Part shown: piece by piece, positions 20,842 to 29,698 of the stretch
How the letters are laid out: each line of letters starts with the position of its first letter
Numbering within the stretch: position 1 is the stretch's first letter
Notes under the pieces: model-generated
The model's input: only the letters and a program-made list of their open reading frames with translations
Databases searched by the model: none
What the model was told of the DNA's origin: nothing
Made by a program: the position numbers and the translations under genes
Source: an uncultured Pelagibacteraceae bacterium
Lineage (GTDB): Bacteria; Pseudomonadota; Alphaproteobacteria; Pelagibacterales; Pelagibacteraceae
Length of the DNA: 55,005 nt
Direction: 5' to 3'
Assembly: GCA_902541285.1 (NCBI GenBank)
Contig: CACBQD010000011.1
Span: 1-55,005, forward strand

Positions 20842-21517
20842 TTTTTTAAAATTAAATAATTTGTCAAAGAAATATGAAAAAAAATCTCTTAAAGTTCTAA
20901 ACAATATAAATTTTAAGTTTGAATCTGGAAAGATATATTCAATTGTAGGACCTTCAGGATCTGGGAAATCAACATTATTAAATTTATTGTCATTTATTGA
21001 CATTCCTTCATCAGGTTTTATTGAATTTAATAAAAAGAAAATTGATACAAATAGTTCAATCGAGAATGATCATGTAAGATCAAAAAATATAGGTATAATT
21101 TATCAAGACAAAAATTTATTGCCCGATTTTACAGCACTCGAAAATGTAATACTGCCAAATTTATTAGTTTCTAATAATAAATCAAAATCAACAGAACTAG
21201 CGAAAAAATTGATTAAAAAATTTGATTTAACCTCAAGATTAAATCATTATCCATCTGAACTTTCTGGTGGTGAAAATCAAAGAATAGCAATTGCTAGAGC
21301 ACTAATTAATGAACCAAACATTATTTTAGCTGATGAACCAACCGGCAGTTTAGATTTTAATAATGCTAAACAAATATTTAAAATCCTCTTTAATCTAAAA
21401 GAAAAAAATAGAATTATAATTTTTGCAACCCACAATAGATATTTTGCAAATATGGCAGATTGTAAAATTAAAATGATTGGTGGTAAGATAAGTATCACTA
21501 ATGAAAGAATCAGTTAA
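20834..21517 (+). CDS. lolD: lipoprotein-releasing ABC transporter ATPase LolD
   Basis: This 227-residue ATPase has Walker A GPSGSGKST (residues 39-47), the ABC signature LSGGENQRIAIARAL, Walker B IILADEP and a downstream switch His in FATHNR. It powers the adjacent LolC/E permease. Its 3' end overlaps dnaE by 17 bases. Confidence 0.94.
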   Translation: MNNFLKLNNLSKKYEKKSLKVLNNINFKFESGKIYSIVGPSGSGKSTLLNLLSFIDIPSSGFIEFNKKKIDTNSSIENDHVRSKNIGIIYQDKNLLPDFTALENVILPNLLVSNNKSKSTELAKKLIKKFDLTSRLNHYPSELSGGENQRIAIARALINEPNIILADEPTGSLDFNNAKQIFKILFNLKEKNRIIIFATHNRYFANMADCKIKMIGGKISITNERIS

Positions 21518-24500
21518 TAAAACATTTAATCAATTTAAAATACATACTCAATATTCCATTTGTGAAGGAGCTGTAAAAATTGATCAATTAAAAGATTTCT
21601 GTAAAAAAAATAAAATAAAATCACTAGGTCTGTCAGATACTTACAATTTGTCAGGTGCATTAGAATTTTCAGAAAATTTATCATCTGTAGGTACGCAGCC
21701 TATTATTGGAACCCAAATATTATTTAAATTTAAAGAATTTAAAGGTCTAATACCTTTAATAGCTAAAAATTATGATGGATATAAAAATATTATTAAACTT
21801 TCATCAAAGTCTTATTTAGAAAATTCAGAAATCACTGAGCCACATTGTCAAATACATGATTTAGTAAACAACTCAGATGGTATTATAGTTTTAACAGGAT
21901 CAATTAGATGCTTCTTTGGTTCACTTTTTAACAAAGGTTTATTTAATGAAATTGAAGAATTATTAATTAAGTTAAAAGAAAAGTTTGGAGACAGCATCTA
22001 TATAGAAATTCAAAGACATGATGATATTAATGAGAAAGACTTCGAAAATTTTAATCTTAAAATTTCAGAAAAGTTAGGATTGCCAATTATTGCTTCGAAT
22101 GAAGTTTATTATTTAGATAAAGATATGTTTGAGGCACATGATGCATTAATGTGCATTGGTGAAAAAACTTATGTGAACGACTCAAATAGAGCAAAACTTA
22201 CTAATCAACACTATTTTAAATCATCAGATGAAATGATTGAGCTTTTTAAAGATTTACCTGAAGCATTAGAAAATAATTTTAATTTACCTTTTAGATGCTC
22301 CTTTAAACCAAATACCTCTAAACCAATTTTGCCAAGCATTTCATCTTCTACAAATGATCCAAATGAAATTTTGAGGAATTTATCTCTTCAAGGTCTAAAC
22401 GATAAATTTAAATTAGTTTTTGATATAGATCTAAAAAATATAAATAAAAATGAGAAATATTTAGAATATAAAAAAAGATTAGATCATGAAATACGAATAA
22501 TAGTTGAAATGAATTATTCTGGTTATTTCTTAATTGTTTCAGATTACATTAAATGGGCTAAGCAAAACAATATACCAGTAGGACCAGGAAGAGGATCTGG
22601 GGCCGGTTCTTTGGTCGCTTGGTGTTTATCCATAACTGATATCGACCCTATAAAATTTAATCTTATTTTTGAGCGTTTTTTAAATCCTGATAGAATTTCG
22701 ATGCCTGATTTTGATATAGATTTTTGTGAAGAAAAAAGAGATTTAGTTTTTGAGTATTTAACAAAAAAATATAAAGATAGTGTGGCTCACATCATTACTT
22801 TTGGCAAACTCAAGGCAAGAATGGTTATACGAGATGTCGGCAGAGTTCTAGGATTACCATATGGTTTTATCGATAGTATTTGTAAAATGATACCTTTTGA
22901 TCCTTCAAGACCAATGTCATTACAAGAATGTATAAACGTTGAACCAAGATTACAAAAGTTAATAAAAGATGATAAAAGGGTAGATCGTCTAGTTAATTTG
23001 TCACTTAAATTAGAAGGTTTAAATCGTAATGTTGCTACTCATGCAGCTGGAGTTGTTATTGCAGACAAAAAATTAACTGAAACTGTACCTTTATACAAAG
23101 ATAGTTCCGCTGATTTGCTATTACCATCAACTCAATTTGATATGTACTCAGCAGAAAATGCAGGACTTATCAAATTTGATTTTTTAGGATTAAAAACACT
23201 TACAGTTATTGATAAAGCTCAAAAATTAATAAAAAAAAATAATCCTGAATTTAATATTGAGAAAATTAATTATGAAGATCAAAAAGTCTACGAATTATTA
23301 TCAAGTGGTAAAACTGTTGGTTTATTTCAACTTGAAAGTTCTGGAATGAAGGATGCTTTAATAAATATGAAGCCTAATAGGTTAGAGGATATTATAGCAT
23401 TGGTTGCATTATATAGACCAGGCCCAATGAGCAACATCCCAATTTATAATGAATGTAAGCATGGCTTAAGAGAACCAGATTATCTTCATCCAAAATTAGA
23501 ACAAATATTAAAACCAACTTATGGTGTAATAATTTATCAAGAACAAGTTATGCAAATAGCACAAGTTCTATCTGGATTTTCAGCTGGTGAGGCAGATATT
23601 TTAAGAAGAGCAATGGGAAAGAAAAAAAGAGCTGAATTAGAAAAACAAAAACAAAGATTTGTTGAAGGTGCGTATAAAAATGGAATTGATAAGGATATAG
23701 CTGCAGGAATATTTTTAAAAATAGAACCTTTTGCAGAGTATGGTTTTAATAAAAGTCATGCAGCTGCATATGCAGTTATAGCTTATCAAACAGCTTTTCT
23801 TAAAACGTATTATCCACATGAGTTTTTTGTTGCATCTATGTCAATGGAATTATCTAATCAAAAAAAATTAAGTGAATTTTATGAAGAATTAAAAAGACTT
23901 AATATTAAAATTATTAGACCGGATATGAATAAATCTTTTGCTGATTTTTTTTCAGATGGTCAAAATTTTTATTATTCTTTAGGAGCGATAAAAAATGTAG
24001 GATTTGATGCCATTTCTAATGTAATTAAGGAGAGATCGGACAATGGAGAATTCAAAAATTTATCAGATTTTATTTATAGAGTTAATCCAAAAGATATAAA
24101 TAAGTTACAATTAGAAGGCTTAGTGCAAGCAGGTGCATTCGATAGTTTGAACAATAATAGGCAATCATTATTTAATTCAATTCCATCAATTATTTTAAAG
24201 TCAAAAAATATTCATGAAAATAAATTGTTAAATCAAATTGATTTATTTGGAGAGCAAGGTAATGAAGACATTCATTTTCTAGAAAATATTGATGATTGGA
24301 ATTTAGATATTAAACTTACAAAAGAATTTGAAACTTTGGGATTTTACATCTCAGATCATCCATTGAATCAGTATAAAACTATTTTTAACCAGTACAATAT
24401 TATTAATTATGAAGATTTTGAGACAAACAATGATGTGTTAAGTTCTAATATTGCTTGTACAGTCCTCAAAGTTCAAGAAAAAAAAACACAAAAAGGAACA

Positions 24501-24911
24501 TCTTATGGAATAGTTAAATTTTCAGATTTATCTAATGTTTTTGAGCTTTTTATATTCTCAGATGTCTTTGAAACTAATAGAGATATTTTTCAGGAGGGAA
24601 ATTCAATAATGCTTACTCTTATTAAAAATTACTCTGATGAAAATAAAATTCAAAAAAGAATAAATGTAAAAAAAGCAGTTTCTTTAAAAGAATTAATAAA
24701 TAAACCAATTAAAAATATAACTTTTAAACTCAAAGATTATAAAGATTTTTTAAAATTACAAAATTTAAGTGATTTGGATCCTTCTACCGAGATAAAAGTT
24801 ATTTTGGAGAAAAATGACAAAATTCTTACTTTTCAACTAAAAAATAAAAGAAAAATTAATAATCAGATTTTAAATAGCTTAAATTTAGTAGAAAATATTA
24901 TTATTGACTAA
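21501..24911 (+). CDS. dnaE: DNA polymerase III alpha subunit
   Basis: This 1136-residue replicative polymerase has an N-terminal PHP domain (FKIHTQYSICEGA, residues 12-24). The palm catalytic aspartates are in PDFDIDF (D403 and D405), and KRAELEKQKQRFVEGA belongs to the fingers. A helix-hairpin-helix region and a C-terminal OB domain follow. It is the last gene of the 22-gene block that begins with nuoA and is followed by the first real gap (124 bases). Confidence 0.97.
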   Translation: MKESVNKTFNQFKIHTQYSICEGAVKIDQLKDFCKKNKIKSLGLSDTYNLSGALEFSENLSSVGTQPIIGTQILFKFKEFKGLIPLIAKNYDGYKNIIKLSSKSYLENSEITEPHCQIHDLVNNSDGIIVLTGSIRCFFGSLFNKGLFNEIEELLIKLKEKFGDSIYIEIQRHDDINEKDFENFNLKISEKLGLPIIASNEVYYLDKDMFEAHDALMCIGEKTYVNDSNRAKLTNQHYFKSSDEMIELFKDLPEALENNFNLPFRCSFKPNTSKPILPSISSSTNDPNEILRNLSLQGLNDKFKLVFDIDLKNINKNEKYLEYKKRLDHEIRIIVEMNYSGYFLIVSDYIKWAKQNNIPVGPGRGSGAGSLVAWCLSITDIDPIKFNLIFERFLNPDRISMPDFDIDFCEEKRDLVFEYLTKKYKDSVAHIITFGKLKARMVIRDVGRVLGLPYGFIDSICKMIPFDPSRPMSLQECINVEPRLQKLIKDDKRVDRLVNLSLKLEGLNRNVATHAAGVVIADKKLTETVPLYKDSSADLLLPSTQFDMYSAENAGLIKFDFLGLKTLTVIDKAQKLIKKNNPEFNIEKINYEDQKVYELLSSGKTVGLFQLESSGMKDALINMKPNRLEDIIALVALYRPGPMSNIPIYNECKHGLREPDYLHPKLEQILKPTYGVIIYQEQVMQIAQVLSGFSAGEADILRRAMGKKKRAELEKQKQRFVEGAYKNGIDKDIAAGIFLKIEPFAEYGFNKSHAAAYAVIAYQTAFLKTYYPHEFFVASMSMELSNQKKLSEFYEELKRLNIKIIRPDMNKSFADFFSDGQNFYYSLGAIKNVGFDAISNVIKERSDNGEFKNLSDFIYRVNPKDINKLQLEGLVQAGAFDSLNNNRQSLFNSIPSIILKSKNIHENKLLNQIDLFGEQGNEDIHFLENIDDWNLDIKLTKEFETLGFYISDHPLNQYKTIFNQYNIINYEDFETNNDVLSSNIACTVLKVQEKKTQKGTSYGIVKFSDLSNVFELFIFSDVFETNRDIFQEGNSIMLTLIKNYSDENKIQKRINVKKAVSLKELINKPIKNITFKLKDYKDFLKLQNLSDLDPSTEIKVILEKNDKILTFQLKNKRKINNQILNSLNLVENIIID

Positions 24912-25035
24912 ATAATTGTTGTATTTTTTTTAATAAATTGTATTTATACACAATATTAACACGCACACAATTAATGGTTGTATACCTCCGGTCCCAAAAG
25001 GGCAGTAATTGTGGTGGCTTAACCGGGAATAAAAA
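24912..25035 (+). ncRNA. structured 5' leader of rpsB, probable S2 autoregulatory element
   Basis: The 124-base gap before rpsB holds a G+C-richer core unlike its surroundings. CACAATTA (24966-24973) pairs perfectly with TAATTGTG (25006-25013). Inside it, CCC-AAAA-GGG (24993-25002) forms a tetraloop hairpin and GGT/ACC (24976-24978, 24984-24986) a smaller one. CCGGT (24988-24992) can pair with ACCGG (25022-25026) as a pseudoknot that covers the start of the GGGA Shine-Dalgarno-like run (25025-25028), about 8 bases before the ATG. This arrangement suits translational repression by S2. I recall a candidate rpsB leader reported from SAR11 comparative genomics but cannot confirm that it is the same fold. 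No convincing promoter was resolved in the A+T-rich first 50 bases. Confidence 0.7.
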
Positions 25036-25803
25036 ATGAAAATACCTAAAATTACAATTGAACAATTACTAGAAGCAGGAGTTCATCTTGGTCACAAAAC
25101 CTTAAGATGGAATCCCAAGATGAAAAAATATATTTTTGGAAAGAGAGATTCCATTCATATTATAGATTTGACACAAACTCTTGAATTAACCAATGTTGCT
25201 TTAGAAAAAGTACATAATACTATTTCCTCAGGTGGAAAAATATTATTTATTTCAACAAAAAAACAAGCATCCGAAGCAGTTGCACAACTTGCAAAAGAAA
25301 CTGACCAATATTTTGTAAATTATAGATGGCTTGGTGGTATGCTAACTAACTGGGGAACTATTTCCAATTCTATAAAAAAATTAAATAAAATAAATTCTGA
25401 TCTTTCATCTGAGAATAGAGGTTTTACAAAAAAAGAATTACTAAAAATGAGTGGACAAAGAGATAAATTGCAAAGATCTTTAGGAGGAATAATTCAAATG
25501 AAGAAAGTTCCAGACTTGGTATTTATAATTGATACAAATTATGAATCTTTAGCAATAAAAGAGTCCATAAAACTTGGAATTCCAATTATAGCAATATTAG
25601 ATACTAATTCAGACCCAGATGGTATTGATTATCCTATTCCAGGGAATGATGATGCTAGAAGATCAATTGATTTGTACTGCAATTTAATGAAAGATACAAT
25701 TAATGATGCTAAACAAAAAATAAAACCTATTTCAGAAGAAATAAAAAAAATTGATAAAAGTGCTGAACCTGTTTCAAAAAATTCAGAAAAAAAATTAAAT
25801 TAA
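25036..25803 (+). CDS. rpsB: 30S ribosomal protein S2
   Basis: This 255-residue small-subunit protein begins with the family hallmark EQLLEAGVHLGHKTLRWNPKM and contains FVNYRWLGGMLTNWGT and IPGNDDARRSIDLYC. The final 35 residues form a Lys/Ser-rich tail. It opens the second large plus-strand block and is probably controlled by its own leader. tsf follows after 6 bases. Confidence 0.98.
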   Translation: MKIPKITIEQLLEAGVHLGHKTLRWNPKMKKYIFGKRDSIHIIDLTQTLELTNVALEKVHNTISSGGKILFISTKKQASEAVAQLAKETDQYFVNYRWLGGMLTNWGTISNSIKKLNKINSDLSSENRGFTKKELLKMSGQRDKLQRSLGGIIQMKKVPDLVFIIDTNYESLAIKESIKLGIPIIAILDTNSDPDGIDYPIPGNDDARRSIDLYCNLMKDTINDAKQKIKPISEEIKKIDKSAEPVSKNSEKKLN

Positions 25804-25809
25804 ATTTTA

Positions 25810-26661
25810 ATGAATGATATAGAAAAAGTTAAAAAACTAAGGCAATCTACTGGTGCAGGATTTAAGGATTGCAATCTAGCATTAAAAGAAGCTAATGGTG
25901 ATCTTGAAAAAGCTTCTGAAATTTTAAGAGTAAAAGGAATAGCCAAAGCATCAAAAAAAATGTCTAGAGATGCAAAAGAAGGAGTAATAGTAATTAGTGG
26001 AAATGATATAAAAACATCTTTGATCCAAATAAATTGCGAAACAGATTTTGTAGCAAAGAACGATAATTTTATTTCATTTGTTAAAGAATTAAGTGAAATT
26101 AATAACGACTGTTCATCTGATATCAATAAACTAAATATTTCAAGTATGAAAAATGGTGTTTCTGTTAAAGATAATTTAGTTTCTTTGATAGCTAAAATAG
26201 GTGAGAAAATAACTATTGGGAAAACTATAACAATACAAAATTCTAACTCTCAAAATTTTGTTTACCAGCATTCAATTATTCAGGACAATGTTTCTAAACT
26301 AGGTGTCGTAGTTAGTTTAGAAACTAATGAGAAAAATAACGAAATTGATGTATTTGGAAAGCAACTTTCTATGCATATTGCAGCCTCAAATCCCATTGCA
26401 ATAAATTCGGATGAAATTAAAAAAGAAATAATTGAAAAAGAACAAGAATTAATTGCAGAAGAATTAAAAAATTCTGGTAAACCAGAAGATATAGCTAAAA
26501 AAATTAGCTTTGGTAAAATAAATAAATTTAAAGAAGAAAATAGTCTTATGACACAAGATTGGGTTATGGAACCAAAAAAAAAAGTGAAAGATATACTATC
26601 AGAAATTAAAACTCCTAATTTAAAAATTAAAGAATTTGCAAGAATCAAAATTGGCGAATAA
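25810..26661 (+). CDS. tsf: elongation factor Ts
   Basis: This 283-residue factor recycles EF-Tu from GDP to GTP. The N-terminal UBA-like domain has [19 protein letters not shown] (residues 6-24), and the core contains [12 protein letters not shown]. The length is normal. Its TAA shares one base with the frr ATG; pyrH, usually between tsf and frr, is absent here. Confidence 0.97.
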   Translation: MNDIEKVKKLRQSTGAGFKDCNLALKEANGDLEKASEILRVKGIAKASKKMSRDAKEGVIVISGNDIKTSLIQINCETDFVAKNDNFISFVKELSEINNDCSSDINKLNISSMKNGVSVKDNLVSLIAKIGEKITIGKTITIQNSNSQNFVYQHSIIQDNVSKLGVVVSLETNEKNNEIDVFGKQLSMHIAASNPIAINSDEIKKEIIEKEQELIAEELKNSGKPEDIAKKISFGKINKFKEENSLMTQDWVMEPKKKVKDILSEIKTPNLKIKEFARIKIGE

Positions 26662-27212
26662 TGTTTACAGATAAAAGCTATCAACAAAAAATGTCAAAAA
26701 CCATAGATATTTTTTCAAAGGAATTAAACTCTTTAAGAACAGGAAGAGCGAATGCAAACATGCTAGATCTTATAAAAGTTGATGTTTATGGACAAAAAAT
26801 GCTTATCAATCAGCTTGGAACGATTACCACGCCAGAGCCAAGAACAATAAATATTCAAATTTGGGATTTAAATAATGTTTCACTTATAGATGGAGCTATA
26901 AAAAAATCTGAATTAGGATTAAATCCTCAAATAGATGGACAATTAATTAGATTACCCATTCCAGATCTTAGCGAAGAAAGAAGAATAGAATTAAAAAAAA
27001 TTGTAAAGTCAACCGGTGAAAAGTGTAAAATTTCTATAAGAAACATACGAAGAGAAGCTAATGATGAATTAAAAAAACTTCTTAAAAATAAAGATCTTTC
27101 TGAAGATGATGAAAAGAAATTCGAAAAAATTATTCAAGAATATACTGATAGTTTCATAAATCAAATTGATGAAAAAGTTTCATCAAAAGAAAATGAATTA
27201 ATGAAAATATGA
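26661..27212 (+). CDS. frr: ribosome recycling factor
   Basis: This 183-residue factor splits the post-termination ribosome with EF-G. Conserved stretches are FSKELNSLRTGRANANMLD (residues 13-31), RTINIQIWD and IRLPIPDLSEERR, and the end is a long helical arm. It overlaps uppS by 4 nt (ATGA). Confidence 0.97.
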   Translation: MFTDKSYQQKMSKTIDIFSKELNSLRTGRANANMLDLIKVDVYGQKMLINQLGTITTPEPRTINIQIWDLNNVSLIDGAIKKSELGLNPQIDGQLIRLPIPDLSEERRIELKKIVKSTGEKCKISIRNIRREANDELKKLLKNKDLSEDDEKKFEKIIQEYTDSFINQIDEKVSSKENELMKI

Positions 27213-27901
27213 ATTTACCCAAACATGTAGCCATAATTATGGATGGCAACGGTCGTTGGGGATTAAAAAAAAAAAAATCAAGAAATTTTGGTCACAAAAA
27301 GGGACTTGAGGTAGTAGAGAAAATAATTGAATCTGCGATTAATCAAAAAATAAAATTTTTAACATTATTTGTTTTTTCTACTGAAAACTGGAAAAGACCA
27401 AACAAAGAAATAAATTATTTATTTAAACTCTTAAATTATTACATTGATAAAAAAATACAAAAATTAATTAACAAAAATATTAAAATTAGCATTATAGGAA
27501 ATCTGAGGCCTTTTCCTAAATTACTTAAATCAAAAATAAAAAAAGTGCAAAATTTAACAAAATATAATTCTAAAATTCAAATTAATATGGCTTTAAATTA
27601 TGGGTCAAGACAAGAGATTGTACAAGCCTTAAAAAAAATAAAAAAGAAAAATTTATCAATAACTGAAAATAACATTAAAAATAATTTATATACAAAAAAT
27701 ATTCCAGATCCAGAAATTTTGATAAGAACGGGTGATACAAAACGAATTAGTAATTTTCTTATATGGCAATGTATTTATTCAGAAATTTTTTTTGTAAAAA
27801 AGATGTGGCCCGATTTTAATAAGAATGATTTTATAAAAATTATATCAATGTATAAAAAAATAAATAGAAATTTTGGCGGTTTAGATGTCGGAACTAAGTA
27901 A
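27209..27901 (+). CDS. uppS: isoprenyl transferase (undecaprenyl diphosphate synthase)
   Basis: This 230-residue cis-prenyltransferase makes the C55 carrier lipid for cell wall and glycan synthesis. The catalytic motif is HVAIIMDGNGRW (D12), followed by GHKKGLEVV, FSTENWKRP and the C-terminal RTGDTKRISNFLIWQ. A 13-base A run (27265-27277) encodes the lysine stretch after GRWGL. It overlaps cdsA by 17 bases. Confidence 0.96.
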   Translation: MNLPKHVAIIMDGNGRWGLKKKKSRNFGHKKGLEVVEKIIESAINQKIKFLTLFVFSTENWKRPNKEINYLFKLLNYYIDKKIQKLINKNIKISIIGNLRPFPKLLKSKIKKVQNLTKYNSKIQINMALNYGSRQEIVQALKKIKKKNLSITENNIKNNLYTKNIPDPEILIRTGDTKRISNFLIWQCIYSEIFFVKKMWPDFNKNDFIKIISMYKKINRNFGGLDVGTK

Positions 27902-28532
27902 AAGAATATTTACATCTTTTATACTTTTAATTATTTTTTTTTTATCAATATTTAATAATTATATATTGTTTTTTAGTATTGTGTTTTGTTTTTACCAAAT
28001 TTATTTTGAATTTTATAATTTATTGAAAAATATTTTTTCAATTAAAAAAAAAATAAAGCTTTTTTTTTCATTAATTATTTTAATGTTTATATTAACTTAT
28101 TTAATTCTATTTATATGGATTACTTTAAATTCTAGCGATAATTTTGATAAAATATTTCTTTTATTTATAGTAACAATTGCAATATCTACCGATATTGGTG
28201 GTTATGTTTTTGGTAAAATATTTAAAGGAAAAAAATTAACTAAAATTAGTCCGAAAAAAACCTATTCTGGTATGATAGGATCATTTGTTACATCACTTTT
28301 TGTTGTATATTTAATCTTTCAAAATTATTTATATTTTGATTATTTATTTTTGTATATAATGATAATCTCCTTCGTCTCACAAGCTGGTGATATTTTTATA
28401 TCTTATCTTAAAAGAAAAAATAATTTTAAAGATACAGATAATATATTGCCTGGTCACGGAGGTCTTCTAGATCGTTTTGATGGAATTATCTTTGCTATAC
28501 TGATTGGAACTTTTTTAAGAATTTTTGTATGA
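27885..28532 (+). CDS. cdsA: phosphatidate cytidylyltransferase
   Basis: This inner-membrane enzyme makes CDP-diacylglycerol, the branch point for phosphatidylglycerol and phosphatidylethanolamine. The C-terminal signature is complete: SYLKRKNNFKDTDNILPGHG then GLLDRFDG (near residues 168-196). It is 215 residues, shorter than the usual 260-290, because the N-terminal membrane part is reduced. The remaining hydrophobic segments number about six. It overlaps dxr by 4 nt. Confidence 0.93.
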   Translation: MSELSKRIFTSFILLIIFFLSIFNNYILFFSIVFCFYQIYFEFYNLLKNIFSIKKKIKLFFSLIILMFILTYLILFIWITLNSSDNFDKIFLLFIVTIAISTDIGGYVFGKIFKGKKLTKISPKKTYSGMIGSFVTSLFVVYLIFQNYLYFDYLFLYIMIISFVSQAGDIFISYLKRKNNFKDTDNILPGHGGLLDRFDGIIFAILIGTFLRIFV

Positions 28533-29698
28533 TAAATAATATTATAATATTAGGATCAACTGGTTCAATTGGAGCCTCAACACTAAAATCTATCTCAAAA
28601 AATAAAAAATTTAAAGTAACTGCTCTTTCTTCAAATAAAAATATAAAGAAACTTTTAAATCAATCTATTAAATATAGAGTTAAATATGCATTTATTGAGG
28701 ATAATAGGATGTATATTAATTATAAATCAACTTTTAAAAAAAACAAAATCAATTTATTTTTTGGTGTAAAAAATATTGATAAAATTTTAAAAAGCAAAGT
28801 TTATTTAAGTATTAATGCAATATCTGGTATATCAGGATTAGAACCATCATTAAAGATCATCCCTTTTTCAAAAAAAATTTTAATAGCTAACAAGGAATCT
28901 ATTATTTGTGCATGGGAAATAATAAAAAAAAAATTAATACATCATAAAACAGAATTTATACCTATTGATTCTGAACATTTTTCAATATGGAATTTAATAA
29001 AAAATGAGAATAAAGAAAAAATAGATAAAATTATTCTTACTGCCTCGGGTGGGCCTTTTTTAAAAAAAAAAAGAAAGCAAATTACAAACATAAATCCTAA
29101 AATAGCATTACAACATCCAAATTGGAAAATGGGAAAAAAAATTTCAATAGATTCATCTACCATGATGAATAAGATTTTTGAATTCATTGAGGCAAAAAAG
29201 ATTTTTAATTTGAAAAAAGAGAAATTATCTATATTTATTCATCCTTCATCGTTTGTACATGCAATAGTTTTTTTCAAAGGTAATATAATTAAATTTTTAG
29301 CTCATAATACAAATATGACAATACCTATATCAAATGCTTTAGGTATTTTTAATAATAACAATAAAAATATAATTCATAGTAGTTTGCAAAATTTAAATAA
29401 TTTGAAATTTATAGAACCTAACGTCAATCAATTCCCATTGCTTAAAATTATTGCTATGATACCTGAAAAAACAACTTTTTTTGAAACTATATTAATAACA
29501 ATAAACGATAATTTAGTTAATAAATATTTAAATAAAAATATCAATTATAATTCAATCCATATGAATCTTTTAAGATTAATCAAAAGTCCATTTTTCCTTA
29601 AATATTATAAATTAAAACCAAAAAATATTTATGATATAAGAAAAATGATTAATGAAACAAATTGTTATATTGAAAATAAAATAAAAAATTATGCTTAA
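28529..29698 (+). CDS. dxr: 1-deoxy-D-xylulose 5-phosphate reductoisomerase
   Basis: This 389-residue NADPH enzyme makes 2-C-methylerythritol 4-phosphate, the committed step of the MEP isoprenoid pathway. Visible motifs are the dinucleotide loop LGSTGSIGAST, ANKESIICAW, the metal-binding IPIDSEHFSIW, and HPNWKMGKKISIDSSTMMNK. It supplies the pathway continued by IspDF at the window's far end. rseP, normally next, is missing; the last eight bases (ATGCTTAA) overlap bamA. Confidence 0.96.
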   Translation: MINNIIILGSTGSIGASTLKSISKNKKFKVTALSSNKNIKKLLNQSIKYRVKYAFIEDNRMYINYKSTFKKNKINLFFGVKNIDKILKSKVYLSINAISGISGLEPSLKIIPFSKKILIANKESIICAWEIIKKKLIHHKTEFIPIDSEHFSIWNLIKNENKEKIDKIILTASGGPFLKKKRKQITNINPKIALQHPNWKMGKKISIDSSTMMNKIFEFIEAKKIFNLKKEKLSIFIHPSSFVHAIVFFKGNIIKFLAHNTNMTIPISNALGIFNNNNKNIIHSSLQNLNNLKFIEPNVNQFPLLKIIAMIPEKTTFFETILITINDNLVNKYLNKNINYNSIHMNLLRLIKSPFFLKYYKLKPKNIYDIRKMINETNCYIENKIKNYA

